The position numbers were made by a program, and so were the translations under genes. This document shows, piece by piece, positions 9,326 through 18,681 of a DNA stretch of 64,000 bases. How positions within the stretch are numbered: position 1 is the first letter of the stretch; every line of letters starts with the position of its first letter. The notes beneath the pieces were generated by a model. That model searched no databases. It was given only the letters and a program-made list of their open reading frames with translations, and had not been told where the DNA came from. The stretch covers positions 281,920 to 345,919 of the forward strand of contig WTFX01000029.1 in the NCBI GenBank assembly GCA_011523825.1, given 5' to 3'. The DNA is from Microthrixaceae bacterium. GTDB taxonomy: Bacteria > Actinomycetota > Acidimicrobiia > Acidimicrobiales > Poriferisodalaceae.

Positions 9326-9768
9326 CGAAGGCCCGTGACGTCTCCTGCTCACGGCGCCGGGGGGTGATGTTGGTGGCGATCGCTATCGCGGCTTCCGGCG
9401 TGGCGCTCGGGTGCACCCTGCTGCCGGGCGAGTCTCGCACCCAGGCCTCCGCCACGACGGTTCCAGCGCACACTGCGGCACCGGCCACCACGACCGAACC
9501 GCCAGTGCTGACCCCGTACACGGTGGTGCGAGGCGACACGCTGATCCAGATCGCAGACCGGTACGGCATTCACCTGAACGATCTGGTCCGGGTGAACAAT
9601 ATTGCCGACCCAACCAAGATCTTCGTCGGCCAGATTCTCATGATCCCGCCGCCGCCCGACCCCAATGCCGGACCCGCACTCACCATCGCTCCCGCCACCG
9701 ACCCCGTCCTCCCGCCCCTGCTGCCCACCACGACCGCGCCGCCGATCACGCTCGGAAAATCCGGATGA
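9322..9768 (+). CDS. LysM domain lipoprotein (second of a pair)
   Basis: A GTG at 9322 overlaps the preceding stop codon (GTGA), giving 148 residues; an ATG at 9367 is a possible later start. After the hydrophobic stretch ending GVALGC comes a Thr/Pro/Ala linker, then a single LysM domain (YTVVRGDTLIQIADRYGIH to VGQILMIPPP) and a Pro/Thr-rich tail. The architecture mirrors the previous gene, so the pair probably arose by duplication. Likely anchored in the membrane and bound to the wall. Confidence 0.82.
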   Translation: MTKARDVSCSRRRGVMLVAIAIAASGVALGCTLLPGESRTQASATTVPAHTAAPATTTEPPVLTPYTVVRGDTLIQIADRYGIHLNDLVRVNNIADPTKIFVGQILMIPPPPDPNAGPALTIAPATDPVLPPLLPTTTAPPITLGKSG

Positions 9769-10352
9769 TGTCTGCATCGTCATCGCCTGACACTGAGCCG
9801 GCCGAAGCGCAGGACCCGCTGTCGGCGGCTGCGCAGCAGATCGCCCGTTTCGACGGTGCCGTCGACAGGTGGTGGGAGGTCCTGAGAGGCCGCAAGCTGA
9901 TGGATCGGGTGATGTACGGGGCCTCGGATGTGGGCGAGTTCAGCCAGATCTGGCACGTGCTGGGTGCAATTCGAGCCCTGGGACCGCGCCGGGAAGCGGC
10001 CGATGCACTGCGCTTCAGCGCACTCATGGCACTCGAGTCGCTGGTCGTGAATCAGGGTGTCAAGCGGTTGTTCGCGCGGCGCAGACCCGGCACGGCCGCG
10101 GAGAACCCGACCCGGCACCGGCTCCGCCAGCCGATCACGTCCAGCTTCCCCTCCGGCCACGCCTCGGCGGCCTTCTGTGCCGCGGTCGTGCTGTCGCGCG
10201 GGTCGCGACTGGGACCGGTCTACCGGCTCGCAGCGGCCATCGTGGCCGTCTCACGCATCCATGTGCGCCTGCATCACGCGAGCGATGTCATTGCAGGCGC
10301 CGCCGTCGGCGAGGCAATCGGGCGTCTGGCGGCCCGGCTGATGCGGCGCTGA
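9765..10352 (+). CDS. PAP2 family phosphatase
   Basis: A 195-residue protein with the three PAP2 signatures: KRLFARRRP (KX6RP), SFPSGHAS (PSGH) and SRIHVRLHHASD (SRX5HX3D). Such enzymes dephosphorylate lipid phosphates, for example phosphatidate or undecaprenyl pyrophosphate. The ATG at 9765 overlaps the stop of the LysM gene (ATGA), which ties it to the wall-related LysM pair. Hydrophobic stretches are short for this family, so the membrane topology is uncertain. Confidence 0.85.
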   Translation: MMSASSSPDTEPAEAQDPLSAAAQQIARFDGAVDRWWEVLRGRKLMDRVMYGASDVGEFSQIWHVLGAIRALGPRREAADALRFSALMALESLVVNQGVKRLFARRRPGTAAENPTRHRLRQPITSSFPSGHASAAFCAAVVLSRGSRLGPVYRLAAAIVAVSRIHVRLHHASDVIAGAAVGEAIGRLAARLMRR

Positions 10353-10385
10353 AGCGATCTCAGAGGCGGTGCAAGCGTCGGCGAC

Positions 10386-10610
10386 TCAGGCGCGGGCGAC
10401 GTCCTGATCGGCCTTGGCGACCTTGGGCAGCTCTTCTGCTTCGTCGCCCCGGCGCAGCAGTGTCCGCACGTCGAGCAGCACATCGGTGACCTCGACCGAC
10501 GAGACCAGTTCGCGGCTGAAGAAGTCGCCCAGCGCACTGTCGATGACCTCGAGTGCGTCGGAAATGATCCGGGGCTCATCTGTCCGAGTGGGTTCCGTTG
10601 TCTCGGTCAT
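10386..10610 (-). CDS. Small hypothetical protein, 74 residues
   Basis: An acidic, helical-looking protein: Thr/Glu-rich start, then a segment with regularly spaced hydrophobics (SDALEVIDSALGDFFSRELV). No family recognised. A good ribosome binding site (ggaggg) lies 8-9 bases before the ATG, which supports translation. Convergent with the PAP2 gene and divergent from the following LLM oxidoreductase. Function unknown. Confidence 0.6.
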   Translation of the reverse strand: MTETTEPTRTDEPRIISDALEVIDSALGDFFSRELVSSVEVTDVLLDVRTLLRRGDEAEELPKVAKADQDVARA

Positions 10611-10799
10611 CTCTGTTCCCTCCCGGCTCCCGACGCCTGTACTCGTGTGCTGGTACCGGCGGCGTTGCTGGCTGTGAACCTCACCCTATCTCGCACCCGG
10701 CGCCGGTCACCGTCAGTTCACTGACACGTCACATAGCTGCCCGCAAACGCCTGCAACTACGCGGGCGGGGCGCGCGGCCGGCAGGTACGGTGCGCCGCC

Positions 10800-11819
10800 A
10801 TGAGCGCGAACGGATCGACCGAGGCAGACTCGAATGGGGCTCGGCGCTTCGGCTTGACCGTGGGCAGCCTGGGCGTGCTGGGGTCGAGTGCGATGATCGA
10901 CATCGCGCAGTCCGCACAGGCCCAGGGCTACTCATCTGTCTGGACGGTCGAAGCGACGGGGACCGACGCGTTCTCGACGCTCGGCGCCATCTGCCATGCG
11001 GCGCCGGAGCTCGATCTGGCCACGGGCATCATTCCGATCCAGCTGCGCACGCCGCCGCTGGTTGCCATGACTGCCGCAACGCTGCAGTGGCTCCGTCCCG
11101 ACCGCGACGTGCTGGTCGGGCTCGGCGTGTCAGCACCCGGCATCCTGCGTCAGCACGGCGCGCCTGCGCCAGATCGCCCCATCGCCATGATGCGCGAGTA
11201 CGTAGCGCTCCTGCGTGAGTGCCTGAGCGGTGAGACGGTGACCTTCGAAGGCGATTTCTGGCAGGTGCGCCGGTTCCGGCTGGCCGTACGGCTGGGCGAG
11301 CAACGGCCGAAAATCGTGCTGGCGGCCCTGAACCCGCAGATGCTTCGGTTGGCCGGCGAGATCGCTGATGGTGTCTTGCTCAACTACGTGCCCGCCTCGC
11401 ACGTGCCGGCTGCAGTATCGGAGGTACGTGCCGGCGGCGACGCGCAGATCATCTGCTATGTCCACGCCGCCGCCGGCGAGCTGGAGCGCTCGGCTCGCTC
11501 GGCTCAGCGGGACTTGCTCAACTACGTCATGGCCGACGGCTACGCCAACGCCTTCCGCGCAGCCGGCTTCGGCGACGAAGTGGACGAAGCTCGCGCGCGC
11601 CAGTCCGAGCGGGATCGCGACGGTGCACTCGCTGCCATCTCGAACGACATGATCCAGGCGATCGACTTCGTCGGCACGCCGGCCGAGATCGGTGAGTTCA
11701 CGCGGGCGTACGTGGACGCAGGCGTGGAATACCCGGTGCTGATGCCGCTGCCCTGGGGTGACGACCGGCGCGCCGTGACCGACGAGACGATGGCGGCGTT
11801 CGCCGCAGCCTTCGGATAG
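10800..11819 (+). CDS. LLM class (F420- or FMN-dependent) oxidoreductase
   Basis: A luciferase-like monooxygenase-fold TIM barrel of 339 residues. Typical blocks are FGLTVGSLGVLGSSAM, ATGIIPIQLRTPPLVAMTAA, the D.LVGLGVS segment, VALLRECLSGETVTFEGDFW and VLAALNPQMLRLAGEIADG. In actinobacteria such proteins often use coenzyme F420 as hydride carrier. The substrate is unknown. The 190 bases before it carry no other gene and presumably its promoter. Convergent with msrA, with no gap. Confidence 0.88.
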   Translation: MSANGSTEADSNGARRFGLTVGSLGVLGSSAMIDIAQSAQAQGYSSVWTVEATGTDAFSTLGAICHAAPELDLATGIIPIQLRTPPLVAMTAATLQWLRPDRDVLVGLGVSAPGILRQHGAPAPDRPIAMMREYVALLRECLSGETVTFEGDFWQVRRFRLAVRLGEQRPKIVLAALNPQMLRLAGEIADGVLLNYVPASHVPAAVSEVRAGGDAQIICYVHAAAGELERSARSAQRDLLNYVMADGYANAFRAAGFGDEVDEARARQSERDRDGALAAISNDMIQAIDFVGTPAEIGEFTRAYVDAGVEYPVLMPLPWGDDRRAVTDETMAAFAAAFG

Positions 11820-12473
11820 TCAGTCCGCAGTGGCGACGCCCACCGGGCAGGTCTGGCCGGTGCTTCCCAGACCGCAGTAGCCCCACGGGATCTTGTGCAG
11901 GTACTGCTGGTGGTAGTCCTCGGCATAGTAGAAGGGCCCGGCCAGGCAGACCTCGGTAGTGATTCGGCCGAGTCCGGCACGGTCCAGCACCGCCTGGAAC
12001 ATGTCCCGTGACGAGGTCGCGAGCTCCAGCTCGGCCTCGTCCGCGACATAGATGCCAGATCGGTATTGCGTGCCGATGTCATTGCCCTGCCGCATGCCCT
12101 GCGTGGGGTCATGACCCTCCCAGAACGCCTTCAACAGCGTCTCGAAGCTGGTGACCGCCGGATCGAACACCGCCAGCACTGCCTCGGTATGGCCGGTCAG
12201 GTCCGAGCACACTTCCTCGTAGCTGGGATTCGGCGTGTGGCCGCCGGCGTATCCCACGGCGGTGGTGAAGACGCCCGGAAGCTGCCAGAAGATGCGTTCG
12301 GCTCCCCAGAAACAGCCCATGCCCACCACGATGTGCTTGAAGCCGTCGGGGAACGGCGGCGTCATCGACGTTCCGAGCACGACGTGCGCCGGAGCGACCG
12401 GCATCGTCTGGCTGCGGCCGGGCAGCGCGGCGTCGGCGTCCGGAATGTCCAGCTTCGATGACCACAACGCCAC
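11820..12473 (-). CDS. msrA: Peptide-methionine (S)-S-oxide reductase
   Basis: Repairs oxidised methionine. The catalytic cysteine motif is [13 protein letters not shown], followed by [16 protein letters not shown] and [12 protein letters not shown]. Resolving cysteines are seen in [14 protein letters not shown] at the C-terminus. GTG at 12473 is chosen because an aggaggg ribosome binding site sits 6 bases upstream; the resulting N-terminus ([19 protein letters not shown]) matches the pre-domain found in longer MsrA forms. 217 residues, normal for the family. Confidence 0.95.
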   Translation of the reverse strand: MALWSSKLDIPDADAALPGRSQTMPVAPAHVVLGTSMTPPFPDGFKHIVVGMGCFWGAERIFWQLPGVFTTAVGYAGGHTPNPSYEEVCSDLTGHTEAVLAVFDPAVTSFETLLKAFWEGHDPTQGMRQGNDIGTQYRSGIYVADEAELELATSSRDMFQAVLDRAGLGRITTEVCLAGPFYYAEDYHQQYLHKIPWGYCGLGSTGQTCPVGVATAD

Positions 12474-12580
12474 GGTGTTCCCTCCTGCTCTGGCACGAAC
12501 GCTACTGGCGACGGGGCCGTCCGGTTGCGCAGGAAACTGTCTCGCTGCACATGGCACTGCAGGCTTCTAGTGTCAGCAGG

Positions 12581-13072
12581 ATGAGTGAGTCGCTGATTCC
12601 GGCCGAAACGCTGGAGCGCGTCGGCGAGGTGCTGTCGGGACCGGTCACCGTGGTCATCGATCGGCGCGAGGCCCAGCGCTACGCCTACGCCGTCGGCGAC
12701 GAGAATCCCGTCTACTTCGACGAGGTCGCTGCGCAGGCGGCCGGGTACCGGACGCTGGTGGCGCCGCCCACCTACGTCACCCATGCGGTTGTGCAGCCGA
12801 GAACTGCATCAGACCTGCGCACGGACGGCCTGTACCGCGAGGGCACCCGGATCCGGCTGCTGGTCGACCGGGTGATGTTCGGCGGCGAGGAATGGGACTT
12901 CGGTGAGCCCGTCTGCATCGGCGACGAGATCACCGCCACCGTCCGCCTCGCTGCGGTCGATCAGAAGGAGGGCCGCAAGGGGCCCTTCGTGCGGCAGGTA
13001 CGCGAGACCACGTTCGTCAATCAATTCGGCGACGAAGTAGCCCGTTCCCGCATGATCGGCATTGCACGATGA
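12581..13072 (+). CDS. MaoC-like hydratase, FAS1-type dehydratase domain (subunit 1 of a pair)
   Basis: A 163-residue hotdog-fold protein with the N-terminal dehydratase pattern of MaoC/HadA proteins: VVIDRREAQRYAYAVGDENPVYFDE, VAPPTYVTHAV and a C-terminal QVRETTFVNQFGDEVARSR. The ATGA overlap with the next gene, also hotdog type, suggests a heterodimeric (R)-specific enoyl-CoA or acyl-ACP hydratase, like HadA with HadB/C. ATG 12581 is chosen as the first that precedes the conserved domain. Confidence 0.8.
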   Translation: MSESLIPAETLERVGEVLSGPVTVVIDRREAQRYAYAVGDENPVYFDEVAAQAAGYRTLVAPPTYVTHAVVQPRTASDLRTDGLYREGTRIRLLVDRVMFGGEEWDFGEPVCIGDEITATVRLAAVDQKEGRKGPFVRQVRETTFVNQFGDEVARSRMIGIAR

Positions 13073-13512
13073 ACACAGCCACCGAAGCGGCGACCGCAGC
13101 CCCGGACCTCGCAACGCTCGAGGCCGACCAGGAACTGCCCACGATGCACAAGTTCCCCGACGAGGCGCAGTTGTTCCTCTACAGCGCGGCGAGCCACAAC
13201 CCGCACCGGATCCACTACGACCGTGAGTACGCCCGCTTCGAAGGGCACGACGACATCATCGTGCACGGTCCCCTGCAGGGCGCCTGGCTGACGCAGTTCG
13301 TCACCGACTGGGCGGGTCCCGCCGCCCGCCTGCTGGGCGTGACGTGGCAGAACCGCGCCAGCGCACTGCCCGGCGAGGAGCTGGTGTTCTCCGGCACGGT
13401 GACGTCGGTGGACGCGGAATCGGGGGTCGTCGAGCTGGAGATCGCCGAGCACACCTCCGACGGAAGACTGCTCATGCCGGCGACAGCTAGGGTCCGCCTG
13501 CCCGCCGCGTAG
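13069..13512 (+). CDS. MaoC-like hydratase (subunit 2 of a pair)
   Basis: A 147-residue hotdog protein that carries the hydratase motif: FLYSAASHNPHRIHYDREYAR provides the conserved Asn/His-containing active-site strand, and IIVHGPLQGAWLTQFV follows. The start overlaps the previous stop by four bases, so the two are translationally coupled. Together they probably hydrate a CoA thioester; the substrate is not evident. The LLM oxidoreductase 19 bases downstream is likely in the same transcript. Confidence 0.8.
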   Translation: MNTATEAATAAPDLATLEADQELPTMHKFPDEAQLFLYSAASHNPHRIHYDREYARFEGHDDIIVHGPLQGAWLTQFVTDWAGPAARLLGVTWQNRASALPGEELVFSGTVTSVDAESGVVELEIAEHTSDGRLLMPATARVRLPAA

Positions 13513-13531
13513 CCCCAGGAGACCACCGCGC

Positions 13532-14443
13532 ATGAAGATCGCCGTCGACTTCCCGTCCATTGCGTTCCGGGAAGGTCCCCAGCGTGTGCTCGATCTGGCG
13601 AAGGCCATCGAGGACCTGGGCTACGACGAGATCGCTGCCTTCGACCACGTGGTGATGGGCCATCCGGGTGAAGGCCGGTTCACCATCTACCCCGCCAACA
13701 TGCCGATCCTCGAAGCGCTCATGCTGCTCGCGAACGTGGCGGCGGTGACCGAGCGGGTGACGCTGTCCACCGAGGTGCTGGTGCTGCCCCAGCGCCAGCC
13801 CGTGCTGGTGGCCAAGCAGATCTCGACGCTGGACACGCTGTCGAATGGCCGGGTGCGCCTCGGCATCGGCGTGGGCTGGCAGGACTCTGAGTACGACGCG
13901 CTCGAGGAAGACTTCCACACCCGCGGCAAGCGCATGGACGAGGCCATCGACCTCATGCGGTCCTACTGGGCCGGCGGGCGCATCGAGTTCTCGGGCGAGC
14001 ACTACAACAGCCACGACATGGGCATGGAGCCCGTGTCGCCGCAAGGTGCCGCTATCCCGCTGTGGATCGGCGGCGAGAGCCGCGCCGCGTTGCGCCGCAC
14101 CGCCCAGAAGGGCGACGGCTGGATGGCGTCGGGCGTCAGCGACGAGCGGGCGCTGGAATGCATGACGGAGATCCGCCGCCGAGCCGAGGAGGACTTCGGC
14201 CGCGATCCCGACTCCATCGGCATGCAGCTGATGCTGGCCCCGCCGCCTCGCAGCGACGCCGACAAGGGCTTCTACAAGGACTTGGACGCCATCGGCGAGC
14301 GGGCCGCCGTCGTCCAGGCACTGGGATTCGACTGGGCCTCGGTGAACGTGACTGCCATCTTCCAAGCCGGCGCCCGCTCGGTCGAGGCAATGATCGACCG
14401 GCTGGGCGAGATCATCGAACGCATCCGGGCCGAGACGGGCTGA
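13532..14443 (+). CDS. LLM class F420-dependent oxidoreductase
   Basis: A 303-residue luciferase-like protein resembling the TIGR03619 group: MKIAVDFPSIAFREGPQRVLDLAKAIEDLGYDEI, VTLSTEVLVLPQRQPVLVAKQISTLD, GRVRLGIGVGWQ and PLWIGGESRAALRR. These enzymes reduce or oxidise substrates through F420 or flavin. Its context (MaoC pair, mycothiol-type isomerase, DUF3237) suggests a catabolic pathway for an aromatic, steroid or fatty compound, but the compound cannot be read. Confidence 0.88.
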   Translation: MKIAVDFPSIAFREGPQRVLDLAKAIEDLGYDEIAAFDHVVMGHPGEGRFTIYPANMPILEALMLLANVAAVTERVTLSTEVLVLPQRQPVLVAKQISTLDTLSNGRVRLGIGVGWQDSEYDALEEDFHTRGKRMDEAIDLMRSYWAGGRIEFSGEHYNSHDMGMEPVSPQGAAIPLWIGGESRAALRRTAQKGDGWMASGVSDERALECMTEIRRRAEEDFGRDPDSIGMQLMLAPPPRSDADKGFYKDLDAIGERAAVVQALGFDWASVNVTAIFQAGARSVEAMIDRLGEIIERIRAETG

Positions 14444-14499
14444 GCCCTGCCGAATCACCCGCTGACACAACGACCGCAGGACAGAACAGGAGCACCACC

Positions 14500-15288
14500 A
14501 TGAGCCAGCCGCAACTCATCATCGACAACCTCAAGGCCTGCTGGGCGAGCTGCAAGGAGTTCTACGGCTCGTTGGAGGGCGATCAGTGGCAGGTGCAGTC
14601 GCACTGTCCCGACTGGACGGTCCACGGCGTGCTGGTGCACCAGGTGTCGGTGGAGCAGGCCCTGTCGGGCTGGCTGCCCGAATCGGTCGAGACGCCTCCC
14701 CCGTTCGGCGATATCGCCGGCTACGTCTCCGCAGCCGCAGCCATGAGCGGGCCGGAGCTGACGGCGTTGGCCGCTGAGGTGTGGGACGGCCGTGCCGCGC
14801 AGCTCGAGGCGCTGGACGAGGAGGTCTTCGAGCGGGGTTCGATGACCCCGGTGGGGCCCGGCACCTACGGGCGCTTCATGGCGATCCGCGAATTCGATCA
14901 CTGGATGCACGAGCGCGACTGCCGCAGCCCGCTGGGCATGCCGACCGACAATGGCGGCCCTGCCGCCGAGATGGCACTGAACGAGGTGCACCTCTCCATC
15001 GGCTACATCGCCGGCAAGCGGGTGGGGCTGCCCGACGGCGCCACCATGCGCTTCGACATCACCGGCGCAGTGGAGCGCGACATCTACGTGCAGGTCGAGG
15101 GTCGGGCCCGCGAGGTCGACCACGTCGAGAACCCGACCGTCACGCTGCACTGCGACTCGATGGCGTTCATGGACCTCACCTGCGGGCGCATCGACCCCGA
15201 GGTGCCGATCGCCGCCGGATTGGTCACGTGGTCGGGCGACGCCGAGATCGGCGCCCATGCCGCCCGCAACCTGCGCTTCACGATGTAA
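14500..15288 (+). CDS. Maleylpyruvate isomerase family mycothiol-dependent protein (DinB-like)
   Basis: A 262-residue protein. The N-terminal DinB-like metal-binding bundle includes the first metal histidine in HGVLVHQVSVEQAL and the later histidine pair in IREFDHWMHERDCR. Such actinobacterial proteins include mycothiol-dependent maleylpyruvate isomerase; most members have unknown substrates. The C-terminal region ends with an SCP2-like strand pattern (VTLHCDSMAFMDLTCGR). ATG at 14500 is preceded by a purine-rich acaggagc. Confidence 0.78.
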   Translation: MSQPQLIIDNLKACWASCKEFYGSLEGDQWQVQSHCPDWTVHGVLVHQVSVEQALSGWLPESVETPPPFGDIAGYVSAAAAMSGPELTALAAEVWDGRAAQLEALDEEVFERGSMTPVGPGTYGRFMAIREFDHWMHERDCRSPLGMPTDNGGPAAEMALNEVHLSIGYIAGKRVGLPDGATMRFDITGAVERDIYVQVEGRAREVDHVENPTVTLHCDSMAFMDLTCGRIDPEVPIAAGLVTWSGDAEIGAHAARNLRFTM

Positions 15289-15347
15289 CCCGCGACGGCC
15301 CACGCCGCCGCACCGAGCCTTCCCCACCCGACAACAAGGAGCACCTC

Positions 15348-15770
15348 ATGCCCGAAACATCCCTGCCCGTACGGCACCTGTTCAGAATGGACATCGACGC
15401 CGATCTGACGAATGCGACCCGCATCCGCGGCGGGCCCGCAGGCACCCGGATGGTGGCCTCGGTCGACAGCGGCACGGTCACCGGCGAGCGCATCAACGGC
15501 ACCATCCTGGGCCCGTCAGGCGACTGGCTCTACCGGTCGGCCGACGGCACGATGCACCTGGATGTGCGCATCTCGATCCGCACCGACGACGAGGTGGACA
15601 TCCTGATGGAGTACCAGGGGAAGATCTACGAAGACGGCACGCCGCGCTCCGCGCCCACCTTCCAGACCTCGATGGAGGGCCCGTACAACTGGCTCAACAA
15701 GGTCCAGGCCATCGGCATCGGCTCGATCGACGACGGCAAGCTCGCCTACGAGGTCTACGAACTGCTGTAG
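15348..15770 (+). CDS. DUF3237 domain-containing protein
   Basis: A 140-residue protein of the UPF0311/DUF3237 family: ATRIRGGPAGTRMVASVDSG, GPSGDWLYRSADGTMHLDVR and the C-terminal FQTSMEGPYNWLNKVQAIGIG match the family layout. It is a small beta-barrel fold with no settled biochemical role. ATG 15348 has an aaggag ribosome binding site 6-7 bases upstream. It is the last gene of the plus-strand group that starts at 12581. Confidence 0.85.
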   Translation: MPETSLPVRHLFRMDIDADLTNATRIRGGPAGTRMVASVDSGTVTGERINGTILGPSGDWLYRSADGTMHLDVRISIRTDDEVDILMEYQGKIYEDGTPRSAPTFQTSMEGPYNWLNKVQAIGIGSIDDGKLAYEVYELL

Positions 15771-15807
15771 GTCTGGCGTATCGCTGCGGGCGACGCGGCG
15801 AGCCGGC

Positions 15808-17358
15808 TCACTTCGCCGCCGAAGGGCCGCGCGGGTAGCCGAACCACATCAGCGGGATGCACAGCGCCTGCAAGATCCCGAGCAGCAGCCACATCCAGTT
15901 GTAGAGATGCACGTCGTGGGTGCCGCCGAGCACGGCGATCGCCGCGGCCACGCCGACGGCCGCCAGCCCGTAGCGCAATGACTGGTGGACGCCGTTGGCC
16001 GTTGCGATCGAGGCGGTCGGGATGTCGGCGAGCGCCGCCGAGTTGAGGTGGCTGGCGAGCACGCCCAAGCCGAGCCCGAACAGCATCGTCGAGGGGAACA
16101 TCGCGACCCAGTAGCGGACGCTCTCGTCCAGGAAGAACAGCAGCCAGAGCATCCCGGCGGTGGCGAAGACCGACGCCAGGGTCATCAGTCCCCGGAAGCC
16201 GTGCTTGTCGGCCCAGCGCCCGCTCAGGATCGCCACCGCGCCCGAGACGACAGGCGCCGGCGTGAACGCCAGGCCGACGCCCAGCAGGCTGTAGCCCCAG
16301 ACGCTGGTCAGGAAGAGCGGCCACAAGAACCAGCTGGTGAAGGCGCCGATCATCGACAATGCGACGGCGATGTTGGCGACGGCGAAACTCCGAATCCGGA
16401 ACAGGCGCGGATCGAACAACGGCTCGGGGTGCCGGGCTGACCGCAACAAGAACAGCGGCAGCAGAATTCCTCCCCCGCCGAAGCATGCCAAGGTCCAGGC
16501 GGACGACCAGCCCCAATGGCGGCCCTGCAGCGTTGCGAGCACGATCAGGAACACCGCCGCGGTGCCCATGAAAACGCCGAGCAGGTCCAAGGGCGTGCTC
16601 AGGTCCCGCTTGGCCGTCTCGTACAGGAATCGCAGGGAGCCCAAGAACGCAAGAGCTGCAATGGGGACGATCGCCAGATACACGCCCCTCCAGCTCGAGA
16701 TCTCCAAGATGACGGCCGCCAGCCCGGGCGCGATGCCCGAGGCCACCATGCCCGCGGCCGCCCAGATGCCGATGACGCTGGCTTGCCGACCCGCAGGGAA
16801 TTGCGGCAGGACCAGAGCCAGTGACGAGGGGACGGTCAGCGCTCCGCACAGGCCTTGGATCGCCCGTGCTGCGAGCAGGATGCCGACACCGGGTGCGAAT
16901 CCCGCAACGATCGACGAGACCACGAGCCCGAGCACCCCGACGCGGAAGATCAGCAGACGGCCGTAGCGATCGGCCAGGCGACCGCCGACGATGATCGTCG
17001 AGGCGAACGCCAGCGCGTAGCCGCTGACGATCCAGCCGGTGATGGCATCGGACACGCCCGGAAACGACCGGACGATGTCGGGGAACGCCACGTTGGTGAC
17101 CGTGACGTTGACGGTGCCGAGCACGAACGCCAGCGACCCTGTCGCCAGCGCGAGGCCGGCCCGGCGGCGAGGAAGCTGGAGGTCGCCGGCAACCTGTCGT
17201 TCGACCGGCGGCGGCGGATGCTGCGGGGGCGACGCGCGGCCTATGCGCACCGGCGCCGGGCTCGGCGCGTTCGGCACCGGGCGCGGCGCACCCTCAGCGA
17301 ACCTGAGCCGGGTGACCTGGGGTGCGTTGCGGATCGTCGGAGTCGGTTCCTCAGTCAT
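15808..17358 (-). CDS. MFS transporter, DHA2 (EmrB/QacA) type
   Basis: A 516-residue integral membrane protein. After a ~65-residue Pro/Arg-rich cytoplasmic start comes the first helix, then motif A (GGRLADRYGRLLIFR) and a motif-C-like GIAPGLAAVI. About 14 hydrophobic segments fit the DHA2 group. It probably exports a small molecule by proton antiport. Its ATG overlaps the 3' end of the enolase-superfamily gene by 8 bases, so the two are an operon and the substrate may be linked to that pathway. Confidence 0.9.
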   Translation of the reverse strand: MTEEPTPTIRNAPQVTRLRFAEGAPRPVPNAPSPAPVRIGRASPPQHPPPPVERQVAGDLQLPRRRAGLALATGSLAFVLGTVNVTVTNVAFPDIVRSFPGVSDAITGWIVSGYALAFASTIIVGGRLADRYGRLLIFRVGVLGLVVSSIVAGFAPGVGILLAARAIQGLCGALTVPSSLALVLPQFPAGRQASVIGIWAAAGMVASGIAPGLAAVILEISSWRGVYLAIVPIAALAFLGSLRFLYETAKRDLSTPLDLLGVFMGTAAVFLIVLATLQGRHWGWSSAWTLACFGGGGILLPLFLLRSARHPEPLFDPRLFRIRSFAVANIAVALSMIGAFTSWFLWPLFLTSVWGYSLLGVGLAFTPAPVVSGAVAILSGRWADKHGFRGLMTLASVFATAGMLWLLFFLDESVRYWVAMFPSTMLFGLGLGVLASHLNSAALADIPTASIATANGVHQSLRYGLAAVGVAAAIAVLGGTHDVHLYNWMWLLLGILQALCIPLMWFGYPRGPSAAK

Positions 17359-18601
17359 CGCCCACCGGGGGGCGACGGTCGCGCAGGCCGCTGAGCCGAA
17401 CCGGATGCGCGGCGAGTGCGTCCTCGATGGGCTCGGTCCCCCACCCGGGCGCGTCGCCCAGCACGAGGTGGCCGTCGACGTAGTCCGGTGCGACCGTGAC
17501 GATCTCGTCGTCCCAGGCGATGCGGTCGATGTCGGTCTCCATGATGATGATGTTCGGCGTCGCCGCTGCCCAGTGGGCGTTCATCATGGTGGCCAAGTGC
17601 CCGTAGAAGTTGTGCGGCGCGACGCTGTGGCCCATGCCGTCGGCCATCGCTGCCATCTTGGACGACTGCCAGAAGCCGTTCCAGATGCCGTCGATGATCG
17701 GCACGTCGAACGAGCCCGCCTGCAGATACGGGTACAGCTCTCGCACGCCGAACAGGCTCTCTCCTCCGCTGATGGTGCAGCCGGCCTTGGAGCGGATGTG
17801 GGCCATGGCGCCGGGATGGTCGGAGTCGATCTCGATCCAGAACATCCCGAAGTCGGCCAGCTCGCGCACGATGCGGGCATAGCCCTCGGTGCGGGCATTG
17901 AAGTTCAGGTCCAGCAGGAGGTCCATGTCGTCGCCGGCGCCGTCCCGGAAGGCCCCCAAGGCGGCCAGGATTTCATCGATGAGCTGGCGCGACACATTCA
18001 GCTCAGGTGCGAACGGCGTGCCGAAGCCCGGCAGCCAGCCACGCAGGCCCTCGGGCGTCTGGCGGAAGATGTTCGTCTTGAGGGCGGTGAAGCCCTTCTC
18101 GGCGACCTCAGCACCGAGCGCACGCACGCCGTCGAGGTCGGTGATGCGATTGCCGTAGATGTGTCCCAGGTTGATGCGCCAGGTGCCGCAGTGCGACCAG
18201 TACACCCGGATGCGGTCGCGCACCTTGCCGCCGAGCAGGTCGTAGCAGGGCACTCCCAGCGTGCGGGCCTTGGCGTCGAGCAGTGCGTTCTCTATGGCAC
18301 CGATGGCCTCGCCGATGATGCCGCTGGCCGCCTGGCGGGTGCGGGCGAACAGGTATTGGTACGTGGGCTCGTGATCGAACACAGAGCGGCCGATGACCAG
18401 CGGCGCCAGCGCCTCGATGGCCGTGGTGAGGCCCGGCGAGGAGAACCCCTCGTCGTACTCGGCCCAGCCGACAACGCCGTCGGCAGTGGTGATCTTCAGG
18501 AAGTAGTAGTTCCGCCACGCGGCATCGCACGACAGCGTTTCGACGCGCTCGACCAGCGTTCCCCGGTCCGACGAGCCGGCGTGCTCACTCGTGTCACTCA
18601 T
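17351..18601 (-). CDS. Enolase superfamily protein (mandelate racemase/muconate lactonizing type)
   Basis: A 416-residue protein. The capping domain precedes a barrel with a metal Asp in LLLDLNFNARTEG, a metal Glu in FWIEIDSDHPG and the third acidic ligand near ISGGESLFG. A C-terminal SVAPHNFYGHLATMM block supplies a histidine, as in sugar-acid dehydratases. Such enzymes usually dehydrate or epimerise acid sugars or carboxylates after proton abstraction. It is upstream of and overlaps the MFS gene. The substrate is unknown. Confidence 0.85.
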   Translation of the reverse strand: MSDTSEHAGSSDRGTLVERVETLSCDAAWRNYYFLKITTADGVVGWAEYDEGFSSPGLTTAIEALAPLVIGRSVFDHEPTYQYLFARTRQAASGIIGEAIGAIENALLDAKARTLGVPCYDLLGGKVRDRIRVYWSHCGTWRINLGHIYGNRITDLDGVRALGAEVAEKGFTALKTNIFRQTPEGLRGWLPGFGTPFAPELNVSRQLIDEILAALGAFRDGAGDDMDLLLDLNFNARTEGYARIVRELADFGMFWIEIDSDHPGAMAHIRSKAGCTISGGESLFGVRELYPYLQAGSFDVPIIDGIWNGFWQSSKMAAMADGMGHSVAPHNFYGHLATMMNAHWAAATPNIIIMETDIDRIAWDDEIVTVAPDYVDGHLVLGDAPGWGTEPIEDALAAHPVRLSGLRDRRPPVGDD

Positions 18602-18681
18602 AGCTGCCCTTCCCGCATCCGGTGTGCTGAGGCGCTTACCGGCCCCTGAAGCTAATTCGGGGCCGGTGGTACGATCCGGCT

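Noticed and set aside
17039..18649. 536-codon plus-strand frame opposite the MFS and enolase-superfamily genes
   Set aside because: Both opposing genes carry strong motifs, whereas this frame does not.
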